Positions 8,151 through 17,341 of a DNA stretch of 64,000 nt are shown piece by piece. Source of the stretch: DATLGB01 sp038258425 (GTDB lineage Bacteria; Actinomycetota; Thermoleophilia; Solirubrobacterales; Solirubrobacteraceae); NCBI GenBank assembly GCA_038258425.1, contig JBBSPV010000019.1, positions 4,362 through 68,361 on the forward strand, given 5' to 3'. Under the pieces are notes generated by a model. The model worked only from the letters and a program-made list of their open reading frames with translations, did not search any database and was not told the DNA's origin. The position numbers and the translations under genes are program-made. Position 1 is the stretch's first letter. Every line of letters starts with the position of its first letter.

Positions 8151-9601
8151 GGGGCCGCGGATCCTCCGTCGCCGGCAACCCGGTGCTCATCGGCGCCGCC
8201 ACGATCCTCGTGGTGCTCGTCGCGGTGTTCCTCGCCTACAACGCGAACGCCGGCCTGCCGTTCGTGCCGACCTACCAGCTCAAGCTCGAGGTGCCCAGCG
8301 GCGCGAACCTCGTCGCGGGCAACGAGGTCCGCATCGGGGGGGCCCGGGTCGGCGCGATCTCCGACCTCGGCGTCAAGACGCTGGGCAACGGCCGCAACGT
8401 CGCGCAGTTGACGCTCGAGCTCGACAAGTCCGTGGAGCCGCTCCCGCGCGACTCGACGGTGCTCGTGCGGCCCCGGTCGCTGCTCGGACAGAAGTACGTG
8501 GAGATCACGCGCGGGACCTCGAGCCGGGGCTTCGCCGACGGCGCCACCGTGCCGCTGGCGGCGTCGACGCCGCCGCAGGTGGAGTTCGACGAGCTGATCA
8601 ATACCTTCGACGCTCCGACGCGCAAGGCCATGGCCCGCAACACCGTCGGGTTCGGGACCGCGCTGGCCGGCCGCGGCTCGAGCCTCAACCAGGCCATCGG
8701 AGCGCTCAAGCCGTTGCTGGGCAACCTCGTGCCGGTCGCGCAGAACCTCAGCGCGCCCGACACGGGTCTCGTCCGCCTCGTGCGGGCCCTGGGCCGGACG
8801 GCGGCCATCGTCGCCCCGGTCGCGGGCACCCAGGCCAGCCTGTTCGTCAATCTCGAGCGGACGTTCGGCGCGCTGGCGGAGGTCGCCCGGCCCTCCCTGC
8901 AGGACGCCATCGAGGAGGGGCCCGCGACCCTGGACCAGGGCATCAGGACCTTCCGGCGCCAGCGGCCCTTCCTGCGCAACACGACGGCGCTCGTGCGCGA
9001 CCTGCGCCCGGGCGTGCGCGCCCTGCGGACCGCCGCGCCGGTCCTCTCGGACGCGCTGCGCTTCGGCACGACGACCCTGCGGCGCACGCCGGCGCTCAAC
9101 CGGCGCCTGCGGGACGTGCTGGCCTCGCTGGGCGACTTCTCCGAGGACCCGATCGTGCCGCGCGGCGTCCGGGACCTCACCGCCACGGTGACGACGCTGC
9201 GCCCGACGCTCGAGTTCCTCGCGCCCGCCCAGACGGTCTGCAACTACGCCGCCGACTTCTTCCGCAACGTGTCCTCGCTGCTCTCGACGAGCGTCGGCCC
9301 CGGCACCACGCAGCGCTTCACGATCATCAACGCCCCGGCGGGCCCCAACAGCGAGGGCCTGCCGTCCTCCGCGCCCGCCAACGGCCCCGGCGAGGACAAC
9401 CACCTGCACGCCAACCCGTTCCCGAACACTGCGGCCCCGGGTCAGCCGCGGGAGTGCGAGGCGGCCAACGAGCCGTACCTCGCCGGCCGCACGGTGATCG
9501 GCAACGTGCCGGGCACCCAGCCCGCGAAGACGGACCTCAAGGGCGTCGACCCCTACACCGATCCCTACGTCGACCCCATCGCGGCGGAGCCCACGCCATG
9601 A
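8147..9601 (+). CDS. MCE family protein 3 (MceC position)
   Basis: A 484-residue protein. Membrane helix about 11-29, MCE domain about 40-120 (ANLVAGNEVRIGGARVGAIS, then LLGQKYVEI), then a helical region. The open frame extends upstream to 7907, but GTG 8147 is chosen because it makes a GTGA overlap with the preceding stop and puts the membrane anchor at the N-terminus, as in its paralogs. The C-terminal 100 residues are Pro/Gly/Asn-rich with a single Cys, probably extended. The next gene starts inside its stop codon. Confidence 0.92.
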   Translation: MRGRGSSVAGNPVLIGAATILVVLVAVFLAYNANAGLPFVPTYQLKLEVPSGANLVAGNEVRIGGARVGAISDLGVKTLGNGRNVAQLTLELDKSVEPLPRDSTVLVRPRSLLGQKYVEITRGTSSRGFADGATVPLAASTPPQVEFDELINTFDAPTRKAMARNTVGFGTALAGRGSSLNQAIGALKPLLGNLVPVAQNLSAPDTGLVRLVRALGRTAAIVAPVAGTQASLFVNLERTFGALAEVARPSLQDAIEEGPATLDQGIRTFRRQRPFLRNTTALVRDLRPGVRALRTAAPVLSDALRFGTTTLRRTPALNRRLRDVLASLGDFSEDPIVPRGVRDLTATVTTLRPTLEFLAPAQTVCNYAADFFRNVSSLLSTSVGPGTTQRFTIINAPAGPNSEGLPSSAPANGPGEDNHLHANPFPNTAAPGQPRECEAANEPYLAGRTVIGNVPGTQPAKTDLKGVDPYTDPYVDPIAAEPTP

Positions 9602-11145
9602 GGCGCCGCGGGATGAGCGCGGTGCAGGTCGGCCTGATCGCGCTGGTGGTCATCGTCGTGGGGACCTTCCTCGGCTTCACGAAGGACATCCCGTTCACGC
9701 GGCCGTTCGAGATCAAGGCGGTGTTCGAGTCCGCCAACTCCATCCGCACCAACTCGCCCGTGCGCGTCGCCGGCGTGCAGGTCGGCAAGGTCAAGTCGAT
9801 CAGCGGCGAGGGCGACTCCGACACCGCCGTCCTCACGCTGCAGATCGACAAGAAGGGCCTGCCCATCCACGCCGACGCGACGGCGAAGATCCGCCCGCGG
9901 ATCTTCCTCGAGGGCAACTTCTTCGTCGACCTGACCACGGGCACGCCCGAGGCCCCCGAGCTCGGCAACGGCGACACCCTCAAGGTCACCCAGACCGCCA
10001 CGCCGGTCCAGCTCGACCAGGTGCTCACCGCGCTGCAGGACGACACCCGCAATGACCTCAAGGTCATCCTCGACGAGCTGGGCACGGCGCTGTCGGCCAA
10101 GCCGACGCTCGCGCAGGACCGCCGCGGCGATCCCTCGACGCGCGGGCAGACCGGGGCGGAGGCGTTCAACGACGCCTACGACGACATCGCCCCGGCCGAG
10201 CGCGACGTCGCGATCGTCAACGAGGCCCTGCTGGGCACCGAGCCCGGTCGCGACGTGCGCCGCCTGATCAGCGGGCTCGCGCGCGCGACGGGCGGCCTGA
10301 ACCGGCACGAGTCCCAGCTGCGCGACCTCGTGACGAACCTCTCGACGACCATGGGAGCCTTCGCCGCCGAGCAGGGCGCCCTGCGCCAGACCGTCCGCGA
10401 CCTCGGCCCGACCCTGACGACGACCAACCGGGCGCTCACGTCGCTCAACCGCGCCTTCCCACCGACCCGGGCCTTCGCCCGCGACATCCTCCCCGGGGTG
10501 CGCGAGACGCCGGCGGTGATCCGCGCGGGGCTGCCGTGGATCGCTCAGGTGCGCCGGCTCGTGCAGCCCGCCGAGCTGCGGGGGCTCGCCCGCGACGCGT
10601 CCCCGGCCTCCCGCGATCTGGCCGGCTTCGTGAACGCCTCCCAGCGCCTGTTCCCGCAGGCCGACCTGCTGGCCAAGTGCGCGAGCCGGGTCATCCTGCC
10701 CACCGGCGAGGTGCCCATCCGCGACCGCTTCGCGACCGGTCAGCCGAACTACCGCGAGTTCGCCTACTCGCTCGTCGGGCTGGCCGGAGAGAGCCAGAAC
10801 GGCGACGGCAACGGCCAGTACGTGCACTTCCAGCCGGGTGGCGGCCCGACGACCCTCGCCCTCGGCAGCGGCGCGCCCAACCTCGCCTCGCCGCTGGCCC
10901 AGGGCTTCCCCGGCAACGGCACGCAGCCGAAGATGCCGGCCCGCAAGCCGGCCTTCGACGCCGACACGCCGTGCTACCGGTCCGCCCGCCCGGACCTCAA
11001 CGGGCCCTGGGGGGCGGCCGGCGGCTTCGGCACGGTGCTCGCCGGCCCCGCCGGAACCACGACGCCCGGCCTGCCCGCGGTGCCCTCGCCCGGGGCTCCG
11101 CTGGGGGTCGCCGCCAAGGCCAAGGCCGCGAGGGCCAAGCCGTGA
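9598..11145 (+). CDS. MCE family protein 4 (MceD position)
   Basis: A 515-residue protein, longest of the six. Membrane helix about 7-25, MCE domain about 36-115 (SPVRVAGVQVGKVKSISG, IFLEGNFFVDL). An acidic helix-rich shaft follows, with an inserted charged segment around 165-200 that the paralogs lack, and a Gly/Pro/Ala-rich C-terminus ending in basic KAKAARAKP. Two late cysteines (AKCASR and TPCYRS) are possible disulfide partners. ATG 9598 gives the 4-base ATGA overlap; the more upstream in-frame region is inside the previous gene and was rejected. Confidence 0.92.
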   Translation: MRRRGMSAVQVGLIALVVIVVGTFLGFTKDIPFTRPFEIKAVFESANSIRTNSPVRVAGVQVGKVKSISGEGDSDTAVLTLQIDKKGLPIHADATAKIRPRIFLEGNFFVDLTTGTPEAPELGNGDTLKVTQTATPVQLDQVLTALQDDTRNDLKVILDELGTALSAKPTLAQDRRGDPSTRGQTGAEAFNDAYDDIAPAERDVAIVNEALLGTEPGRDVRRLISGLARATGGLNRHESQLRDLVTNLSTTMGAFAAEQGALRQTVRDLGPTLTTTNRALTSLNRAFPPTRAFARDILPGVRETPAVIRAGLPWIAQVRRLVQPAELRGLARDASPASRDLAGFVNASQRLFPQADLLAKCASRVILPTGEVPIRDRFATGQPNYREFAYSLVGLAGESQNGDGNGQYVHFQPGGGPTTLALGSGAPNLASPLAQGFPGNGTQPKMPARKPAFDADTPCYRSARPDLNGPWGAAGGFGTVLAGPAGTTTPGLPAVPSPGAPLGVAAKAKAARAKP

Positions 11146-12557
11146 AGGCGATCCGCGACCACGCTCGCGACTTCGTCGCCATCCTCGTCCTGCTGGCCGT
11201 CGCGCTGGCCGTGGCCGTGGTCATCCTCGGCCACCAGCGGGTCACGCTGCCGGGCTGGGTGCCCGTGGTGGGCAAGAACTTCTACGCGTTCAACGGCGCG
11301 TTCACCACGGGTCAGGCCGTCACGCCCGGCCAGGGCCAGACGGTCAACGTCGCCGGCGTGCAGGTCGGGGAGATCTCCAGCGTGCGGCTGGAGGACGGCC
11401 GGGCCGTCGTCGGCATGAAGCTCGACGACGCCGGCGTGCGCCCGTACCGCGACGCGACGCTGCTGCTGCGCCCGAAGACGGGCCTCAAGGACATGACCGT
11501 CGAGCTCAACCCAGGCTCGTCCCGCGCCGGGCGTCTGCCCGAGGGCGGCACGATCCCCGTGAGCCAGACGCAGCCCGACGTCAACCTCGACGAGGTGCTG
11601 GCTGCGCTCGACGACGACACGCGGACGTACCTGCGGGCCCTCGTGTCCGGCGCCGGCGGGGGGCTCAAGGGGCGCGGCGGCGACCTCGGCGACACCTTCC
11701 GGGCGTTCAAGCCGACGGCGTCGGCCCTCGTGAAGCTCACCGGCGCCCTCGCGACCCGCAAGACGAACCTCCGGCGCGCGACGCACAACCTCTCGCGCCT
11801 GGCGGCCGAGCTCGGCTCCAAGGACGACGAGCTCGCCGCCTTCGTGACGTCCTCCAACGCCGCCCTCGGCGCCCTGGCCGCCGAGGAGGGCAACCTGCGG
11901 GCGACCGTGCGCGGGCTCCCCCCGGCGCTGGCCGAGACCCGGACCGCGCTGGCCAAGACGGGCGGCCTCGCGGACGCGCTCGGTCCCGCCCTGCAGTCGC
12001 TGCGGCCCGGGGCCCGGGCCCTCGGCCCCACGGCCCGCGCGGTGCAGCCGTTCCTGCGCCGCACGACCCCGGCCGTCCGCGACGAGATCCGGCCGCTCGT
12101 GCGGACCGCGCGTCCCCTGGTCAACGAGCTGCGACCCACCCTGCGCAACCTCTCCGCGGCGACGCCGGACGTGACGCGCTCGCTGCGGACGGTCAACCGC
12201 TTCGTCGACCTGCTCGCCTACAACCCCGCCGGCAAGGAGGAGGGCTTCCTCTTCTGGTTCGCGTGGGTCAACCACCTCGGCGCCTCGATCTTCAACCTCC
12301 AGGACGCGCACGGGCCGATCCGTCGGGGCCTGATCGTGGCCGACTGCCCGACGCTCACGCTGCTCAACACGCTCACGGCCATCAGCCCCGCGGTCGGCAC
12401 CACCCTGGGGCTGACGAATCTCGTCAACCCCGTCGGCCTCTGCCCCGGCGCGACGGACCCGCCGGGGACGCCGCCCGGCCTGCGGCCCGAGCTGCCGCCG
12501 CTGCCGCCCGCGCCCGCGACGTCCAAGGCCTCGGCCGCCCTGGAGTCCACGCCATGA
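11142..12557 (+). CDS. MCE family protein 5 (MceE position)
   Basis: A 471-residue protein with a membrane helix at about 11-29, MCE domain about 45-125 (QTVNVAGVQVGEISSVRL; TGLKDMTVEL), helical shaft, and a C-terminal domain rich in Phe/Trp/Asn (FLFWFAWVNHLGASIFN) that differs from the tails of its paralogs. In many mycobacterial operons the fifth protein is a lipoprotein (LprK type), but no lipobox Cys is present here, so it is probably anchored by its helix. GTG 11142 overlaps the upstream stop. Confidence 0.92.
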   Translation: MKAIRDHARDFVAILVLLAVALAVAVVILGHQRVTLPGWVPVVGKNFYAFNGAFTTGQAVTPGQGQTVNVAGVQVGEISSVRLEDGRAVVGMKLDDAGVRPYRDATLLLRPKTGLKDMTVELNPGSSRAGRLPEGGTIPVSQTQPDVNLDEVLAALDDDTRTYLRALVSGAGGGLKGRGGDLGDTFRAFKPTASALVKLTGALATRKTNLRRATHNLSRLAAELGSKDDELAAFVTSSNAALGALAAEEGNLRATVRGLPPALAETRTALAKTGGLADALGPALQSLRPGARALGPTARAVQPFLRRTTPAVRDEIRPLVRTARPLVNELRPTLRNLSAATPDVTRSLRTVNRFVDLLAYNPAGKEEGFLFWFAWVNHLGASIFNLQDAHGPIRRGLIVADCPTLTLLNTLTAISPAVGTTLGLTNLVNPVGLCPGATDPPGTPPGLRPELPPLPPAPATSKASAALESTP

Positions 12558-14038
12558 TGACCGGCGGCATCAAGCCGCGCGCGGCCGCCATCATGGCGGC
12601 GTTCGCCCTGTCCTGCTTCGGGCTCCTGCTGTTCCTGTGGCTGTCCTTCGGCGGCCCCGTGCCCCTGCAGCCGAAGGGCTACCGGATCACCGCGCAGTTC
12701 ACGGAGGCCACGACGCTGGCCACCGAGGCCGACGTGCGGATCTCCGGGGTGCCGGTCGGCAAGATCAAGTCCATCGAGCCCGGCAACGGGACCGGCCGCT
12801 CGAAGGTCGAGATGCAGATCGACGCGAAGTACGCGCCCCTGCCGGCCGACACGCGGGCGATCCTGCGGCAGAAGACCCTGCTCGGCGAGACCTACGTCGA
12901 GCTGACCCCCGGCTCGCGGCGCGACCGGACGATCCCCGAGAACGGGTCGCTGCCCAACGCCGCAGTCGCCCAGTCGGTTCAGCTCGACGAGATCTTCCGC
13001 GCCTTCGATCCGACGACGCGGCGGGCCTTCCAGACGTGGATGCAGCAGCAGTCGAAGGCCATCGGCCCCTACGCGCGGCAGGTCAACGCGGCCCTGGGCA
13101 ACCTCGGGCCGTTCGCCGAGGAGGCGAACCAGGTGGTCGGCGTGCTCAACCGCCAGCAGGCCGCCGTGAAGGCCCTGGTCGCCAACGGCGGCACGGTGTT
13201 CGACGCGCTGTCGGAGCGCGACGGCCAGCTGCGGCAGATGATCACGAGCCTCAACACGGTGTTCGCCACCACGGGCCGGCGCGACGCCGAGCTCAAGCAG
13301 GCCGTCGTCGCTCTGCCGACCTTCGAGCGGGAGGCGCGCACGACGCTCAAGCGCCTCGACGCGTTCGCCGACAACGCCGACCCGCTCGTGACCCAGCTGC
13401 GCCCGGCCGCGCGCGAGCTGTCGCCGACCCTGATCGACCTGCAAAAGACGGCGCCGGACCTCAAGGCCCTGTTCCGCGATCTCGGGCCGCTCATCGACGC
13501 GTCCCGGACGGGCTTCCCCGCCGCCGCGCGGCTGCTGCGCGAGCTCAAGCCCCTGGTCCAGCAGGCGCACCCCGCGCTCCAGCAGCTGCAGCCGATCCTC
13601 GCCTTCCTCGGCCTGTACAAGCGCGAGGCGGCCGCCTTCCTGGCCAACACCGTGGCGGCCAGCCAGGCGACCAACGAGGCCGACGGGGTCCAGAAGCACT
13701 ACCTGCGCACGACGAACCCGCTGACCCCGGAGATCCTCGCCGCGTATCCGCAGCGGATCGGCTCCAACCGGCCGAACGCCTACATGCTGCCGGGCGGCTT
13801 CGACAAGCTCGCGAGCGGCCTGGAGTCCTACGAGACGCGGCAGTGCGGCCGCGGGGTGCCGGCCCTGTCGCCGGGAGTCGACGGGCTTCCGGCGCTGCTG
13901 GCGCCGAGCGTCATCGAGGGCATCAACTCGCTCATCCTGCCGGGCGGGCAGGTGCCCGCCCCGCCGTGCAAGCAGCAGGGCAAGTTCACCTTCCAGGGGC
14001 GGACGAGCCAGTTCCCGACGATTCGCCCGCGGCCGTAG
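12554..14038 (+). CDS. MCE family protein 6 (MceF position)
   Basis: A 494-residue protein; ATG 12554 (or the adjacent ATG 12557) overlaps the upstream stop. Membrane helix about 11-31, MCE domain about 41-120 (ADVRISGVPVGKIKSI; LLGETYVEL), then a helical shaft with heptad-like Leu spacing up to about 380. The C-terminus contains Cys in RQCGRGVP and APPCKQQG, which could pair. It is the last MCE subunit, followed after about 30 bases by the MMPL gene on the same strand. Confidence 0.92.
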   Translation: MMTGGIKPRAAAIMAAFALSCFGLLLFLWLSFGGPVPLQPKGYRITAQFTEATTLATEADVRISGVPVGKIKSIEPGNGTGRSKVEMQIDAKYAPLPADTRAILRQKTLLGETYVELTPGSRRDRTIPENGSLPNAAVAQSVQLDEIFRAFDPTTRRAFQTWMQQQSKAIGPYARQVNAALGNLGPFAEEANQVVGVLNRQQAAVKALVANGGTVFDALSERDGQLRQMITSLNTVFATTGRRDAELKQAVVALPTFEREARTTLKRLDAFADNADPLVTQLRPAARELSPTLIDLQKTAPDLKALFRDLGPLIDASRTGFPAAARLLRELKPLVQQAHPALQQLQPILAFLGLYKREAAAFLANTVAASQATNEADGVQKHYLRTTNPLTPEILAAYPQRIGSNRPNAYMLPGGFDKLASGLESYETRQCGRGVPALSPGVDGLPALLAPSVIEGINSLILPGGQVPAPPCKQQGKFTFQGRTSQFPTIRPRP

Positions 14039-14069
14039 CCCGACCGGCGGGTAGGCTGCGGACGCGGTG

Positions 14070-16703
14070 ATGCGGTCCCTGCTGCAGCGCACGGTGTCGA
14101 TCGCCGGTCGCCGGCCCGGCCGGGTCCTGCTCGTCGCCGGCCTGCTCGTGGCCCTCGGCGCCCTGCTGTCGCTGCGCCTGCAGCCGACGGCCGCCACGGA
14201 CACCTTCGTCGGTCGTGGCTCGGCCGCCTTCGCGGCGACGGACCGGCTGCACCGGCGCTTCGGCGACGACGCGGTGGTCATCCTCGTGCGCGGCTCGGTG
14301 AAGGACCTCGTGCTGACCGCGGACCTCGGCCGGCTGCTCGGGCTCGAGGGCTGCATCGCCGGCAACGCCCCGGCCGGGGCCGAGGTGCCGGGCGGCCCCC
14401 GGGGGCCGTGCGCGGCCTTCGCCCGGACGAAGCCCGTCCAGGTCGTCTACGGGCCCGGCACGTTCATCAACTCGGCGGTGACGGAGATCCAGCGCCAGCT
14501 CACCGGTCAGATCCAGGCCGCGCAGCGGCGGCAGCGGGCGGCGGCCGCGGCGGCGCGCGGGCTCGCCGCGCGCCAGGGCCGCACGCCGGCCGAGCAGCGA
14601 CGGGCCGGCCGCGACGCCGCGGGCCTCGTGCAGGCGCAGTTCACGCGCGACCTGCTGCAGCTCGCGCTGCGCTACGGGCTCTCCACCCGGGCGGCGAACC
14701 CGCAGCTCGACAACCCCGACTTCGTCTACAACCTCGTCTTCGATCCCGCGCGCGGGGCGACGGCGCCCAAGGCCCGGTTCGCCTACCTGTTCCCGTCCGG
14801 GCGCTCGGCGGCGATCCAGGTGCGGCTGCGACCCGGGCTCGACGACGCCCAGCGGGCGGCGGCGATCGCGCGCATCCGGGCGGCGACGCGGATGCCGCAG
14901 TGGCGGCTCTCCAAGGGCGCGACGTACACGGTCACCGGTGCGCCCGTGCTGCTCTCCGACGTCGCCGCCGACCTCACCCGGTCGCTCGTCGGCCTGCTCG
15001 TCGGCGGACTCGTGCTCATGGCGCTCGTGCTCGCCGCGGTGTTCCGCGGGCGGGCGCGGATGCTGCCGCTCGGCGTCGCCCTCGGCGCCGCGGCGATCGT
15101 CTTCGGAGCGCTCTCGGCCCTCGGCGTGAAGCTCACGCTCGCGTCCATCGCCGTGCTGCCCGTGCTGCTCGGCCTCGGGGTCGACTACGCGATCCAGTAC
15201 CAGTCGCGGGTCCAGGAGGACGGCGTGGACGGGGCCGCCGGTGGGGCCCTGGCGACCATCGCCACCGCCGGCCTGGCCACGGTGGTCGGCTTCGGCGTCC
15301 TGCTGCTGTCGCCCGTGCCGATGGTGCGCGGCTTCGGGCTCATCCTCATGGCCGGCATCGTCGTGGCCTTCGTGCTGGCCCTCTCGGCCGGGACCGCGGT
15401 GCTCGTGGCCCTCGCCCGCCGGCCGCGGGCGTCGGCCGGGCGCCTGGCGGCGTCGGGCCGGGGCGCCGCGGACCTGTTGCGCGCGGCCGGCCGGCCGGCG
15501 GCCCGACCCGCGGCCGCTGTCGGTGGCGCCGCCAATCGGCTCGGCCGGGCGACCACGGCGCTCGCGCTGCGGAGGCCCGTGGCCGTGCTGGCGGCCGGGG
15601 CGCTGCTCGCCGGGGCCGGCTGGGCGGTCGACTCGCGCACGGCGGTGGTCTCCGACGTCCGCGAGCTCGTCCCGCGCGACACGCCGGCCGTGCGCGACCT
15701 CCAGCTCCTGCAGGACACCACGGGCGTCGCCGGCGAGGTCGACGTCCTCGTCGAGGGCGACGACCTCACCCGGCCGGCGGTGATCCGCTGGATGCGCGAC
15801 TACCGGGCGCGCGTCACCGAGCGCTACGGCTACTCGGCGTCCAACGGCTGCGGGAAGGCCGACCTGTGCCCGGCCCTGTCGCTCACCGACCTGTTCCGCT
15901 CGGACGCCTCCGTGGCCAGCCAGGCCCGCATCAGGGCCCTGCTGGGTGCCGTCCCGCCCTACTTCTCCAACGGTGTGATCACCCGCGACCGCCGGACGGC
16001 GGTGCTCGCCTTCGGCGTCAAGCTCATGCCCCTGGAGCGCCAGGAGGCGCTGCTGGGCGTCATGCGCGACGAGCTGCACCCCCCTGCAGGCGTGCACGCG
16101 GCCCTGGCGGGGCTGCCCGTGCTCGTGTCGCAGGCCAACGCCGACCTGTCCTCCCCGTGGCGCCGGCTCGGGACGCTGCTGGCCGGGCTGCTCGCGGTCG
16201 CGCTCGTGCTCCTCGCGGTCTACCGCCGCTGGGAGCGGGCCTGGGTGCCGCTCGTGCCGATCGCGCTGGCCACGGGCTGGTCGGCGCTCGTGCTCTGGCT
16301 GCTCGGCGTGCCGCTGAACCCGATGTCGGCGACGCTCGGGGTGCTCGTGATCGCCATCTCGACCGAGTTCGCCGTGCTGCTGACGGCGCGCTTCCGCGAG
16401 GAGCGCGAGCGGGGGCTCGACGTCCCGGCCGCGCTGCGCCGCACCTACGCGTCGACGGGGAGGGCGGTGCTCGCCTCCGGCGCAACGGCGGTCGCCGGCT
16501 TCGCCGTCCTCGCGTTCTCCGACGTGCGGATGCTCCAGGACTTCGGGCGCGTGACCGTCGTGGACCTGACGGTGTCGCTGCTCGGCGTGCTCGCCGTGTT
16601 GCCGGCGGTGCTCACGCTCGCCGAGCGGCGGGCGCGGCGGCGGGGCCGCAGCGCCCGGCGGGCGGAGGACGCGGGCGACCGCGCGCCCGCGCTCGTCGGA
16701 TGA
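14070..16703 (+). CDS. MMPL/HAE3-family RND transporter
   Basis: An 877-residue RND-type transporter. An N-terminal helix precedes a large periplasmic loop (about 35-300), then a block of six helices with VLLGLGVDYAIQYQSR (Asp372, the likely proton-relay residue). A second periplasmic loop and a second helix block follow, with VIAISTEFAVLLTARF (Glu766 at the equivalent site), the usual internal duplication. The HAE3/MMPL group moves lipids or hydrophobic compounds. ATG 14070 is preferred; GTG 14067 adds one residue. It overlaps the next gene by ATGA. Position right behind six MCE genes suggests a role in the same lipid traffic. One Ala/Arg-rich cytoplasmic insertion (about 450-500) is unusually long. 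Confidence 0.9.
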   Translation: MRSLLQRTVSIAGRRPGRVLLVAGLLVALGALLSLRLQPTAATDTFVGRGSAAFAATDRLHRRFGDDAVVILVRGSVKDLVLTADLGRLLGLEGCIAGNAPAGAEVPGGPRGPCAAFARTKPVQVVYGPGTFINSAVTEIQRQLTGQIQAAQRRQRAAAAAARGLAARQGRTPAEQRRAGRDAAGLVQAQFTRDLLQLALRYGLSTRAANPQLDNPDFVYNLVFDPARGATAPKARFAYLFPSGRSAAIQVRLRPGLDDAQRAAAIARIRAATRMPQWRLSKGATYTVTGAPVLLSDVAADLTRSLVGLLVGGLVLMALVLAAVFRGRARMLPLGVALGAAAIVFGALSALGVKLTLASIAVLPVLLGLGVDYAIQYQSRVQEDGVDGAAGGALATIATAGLATVVGFGVLLLSPVPMVRGFGLILMAGIVVAFVLALSAGTAVLVALARRPRASAGRLAASGRGAADLLRAAGRPAARPAAAVGGAANRLGRATTALALRRPVAVLAAGALLAGAGWAVDSRTAVVSDVRELVPRDTPAVRDLQLLQDTTGVAGEVDVLVEGDDLTRPAVIRWMRDYRARVTERYGYSASNGCGKADLCPALSLTDLFRSDASVASQARIRALLGAVPPYFSNGVITRDRRTAVLAFGVKLMPLERQEALLGVMRDELHPPAGVHAALAGLPVLVSQANADLSSPWRRLGTLLAGLLAVALVLLAVYRRWERAWVPLVPIALATGWSALVLWLLGVPLNPMSATLGVLVIAISTEFAVLLTARFREERERGLDVPAALRRTYASTGRAVLASGATAVAGFAVLAFSDVRMLQDFGRVTVVDLTVSLLGVLAVLPAVLTLAERRARRRGRSARRAEDAGDRAPALVG

Positions 16704-17341
16704 CGCGGGAGCGCCCGGCTCGGAAGGCGGCCGGCCGGCAGCCGCGCCGGTCCAACCAGGCGTCGTGGATCGCCGGCGTGGCGATCGTCGCGCTGCTCGC
16801 CTACGTCACCTACAACACGCTGCACTCCGACGCCGTCGGCTCGCGTGGCGTCGCCGACGGCCAGCCGCTGCCGCCGTTCGCGGTGCCGCTCGTCACGAGC
16901 GACGTCCAAGGCGACGCCAACGTCGCGGTCAAGGCGCGCAAGGGCGTGCCGAAGGCGTGCGACGTGCACCTGGCCGGCACGATCAACTCGTGCGCGCTTG
17001 CGCGCGACCGGCCGCTCGTCCTCGCCTTCCTCGCCACGCGGTCAGAGCGCTGCATCGACGAGATCGACGCCCTCGACCGGCTGCGCCGGCGGCATCGCGG
17101 CGTCGCCTTCGCCGCGGTCGCCGTGCGCGGCGACCGCGCGGACGTCCTGGGGCTCGTGCGCTCGCGCGGCTGGGGCCTGCCCGTCGGCCACGACCGCGAC
17201 GGGGCGGTCGCCAACGTCTACGGGATCGCCGTCTGCCCGACCATCACCTTCGCGCGGCGCGGCGGGCGCGTCCAGGACACGCTGCTCGGGCAGGCCTCGG
17301 CCGCCGAGCTCGAGCGCCGGATCGAGGCGCTCGAGCGGTGA
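16700..17341 (+). CDS. Membrane-anchored thioredoxin-fold protein (TlpA/peroxiredoxin-like)
   Basis: A 213-residue protein: basic cytoplasmic N-terminus, one membrane helix (about 22-39), and a thioredoxin-like domain outside the cell. The usual CxxC is SERC with only Cys118 kept (LATRSERCIDEI), while the cis-proline loop is present as VCPT (Pro180). An insertion carries two further cysteines, Cys87 and Cys98, which could substitute as resolving thiols. So it may act as a one-Cys peroxiredoxin-like or disulfide-isomerising protein rather than a standard reductase. Starts by ATGA overlap with the MMPL gene; may service the cysteine pairs in the MCE tails (inference). Confidence 0.75.
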   Translation: MTRERPARKAAGRQPRRSNQASWIAGVAIVALLAYVTYNTLHSDAVGSRGVADGQPLPPFAVPLVTSDVQGDANVAVKARKGVPKACDVHLAGTINSCALARDRPLVLAFLATRSERCIDEIDALDRLRRRHRGVAFAAVAVRGDRADVLGLVRSRGWGLPVGHDRDGAVANVYGIAVCPTITFARRGGRVQDTLLGQASAAELERRIEALER

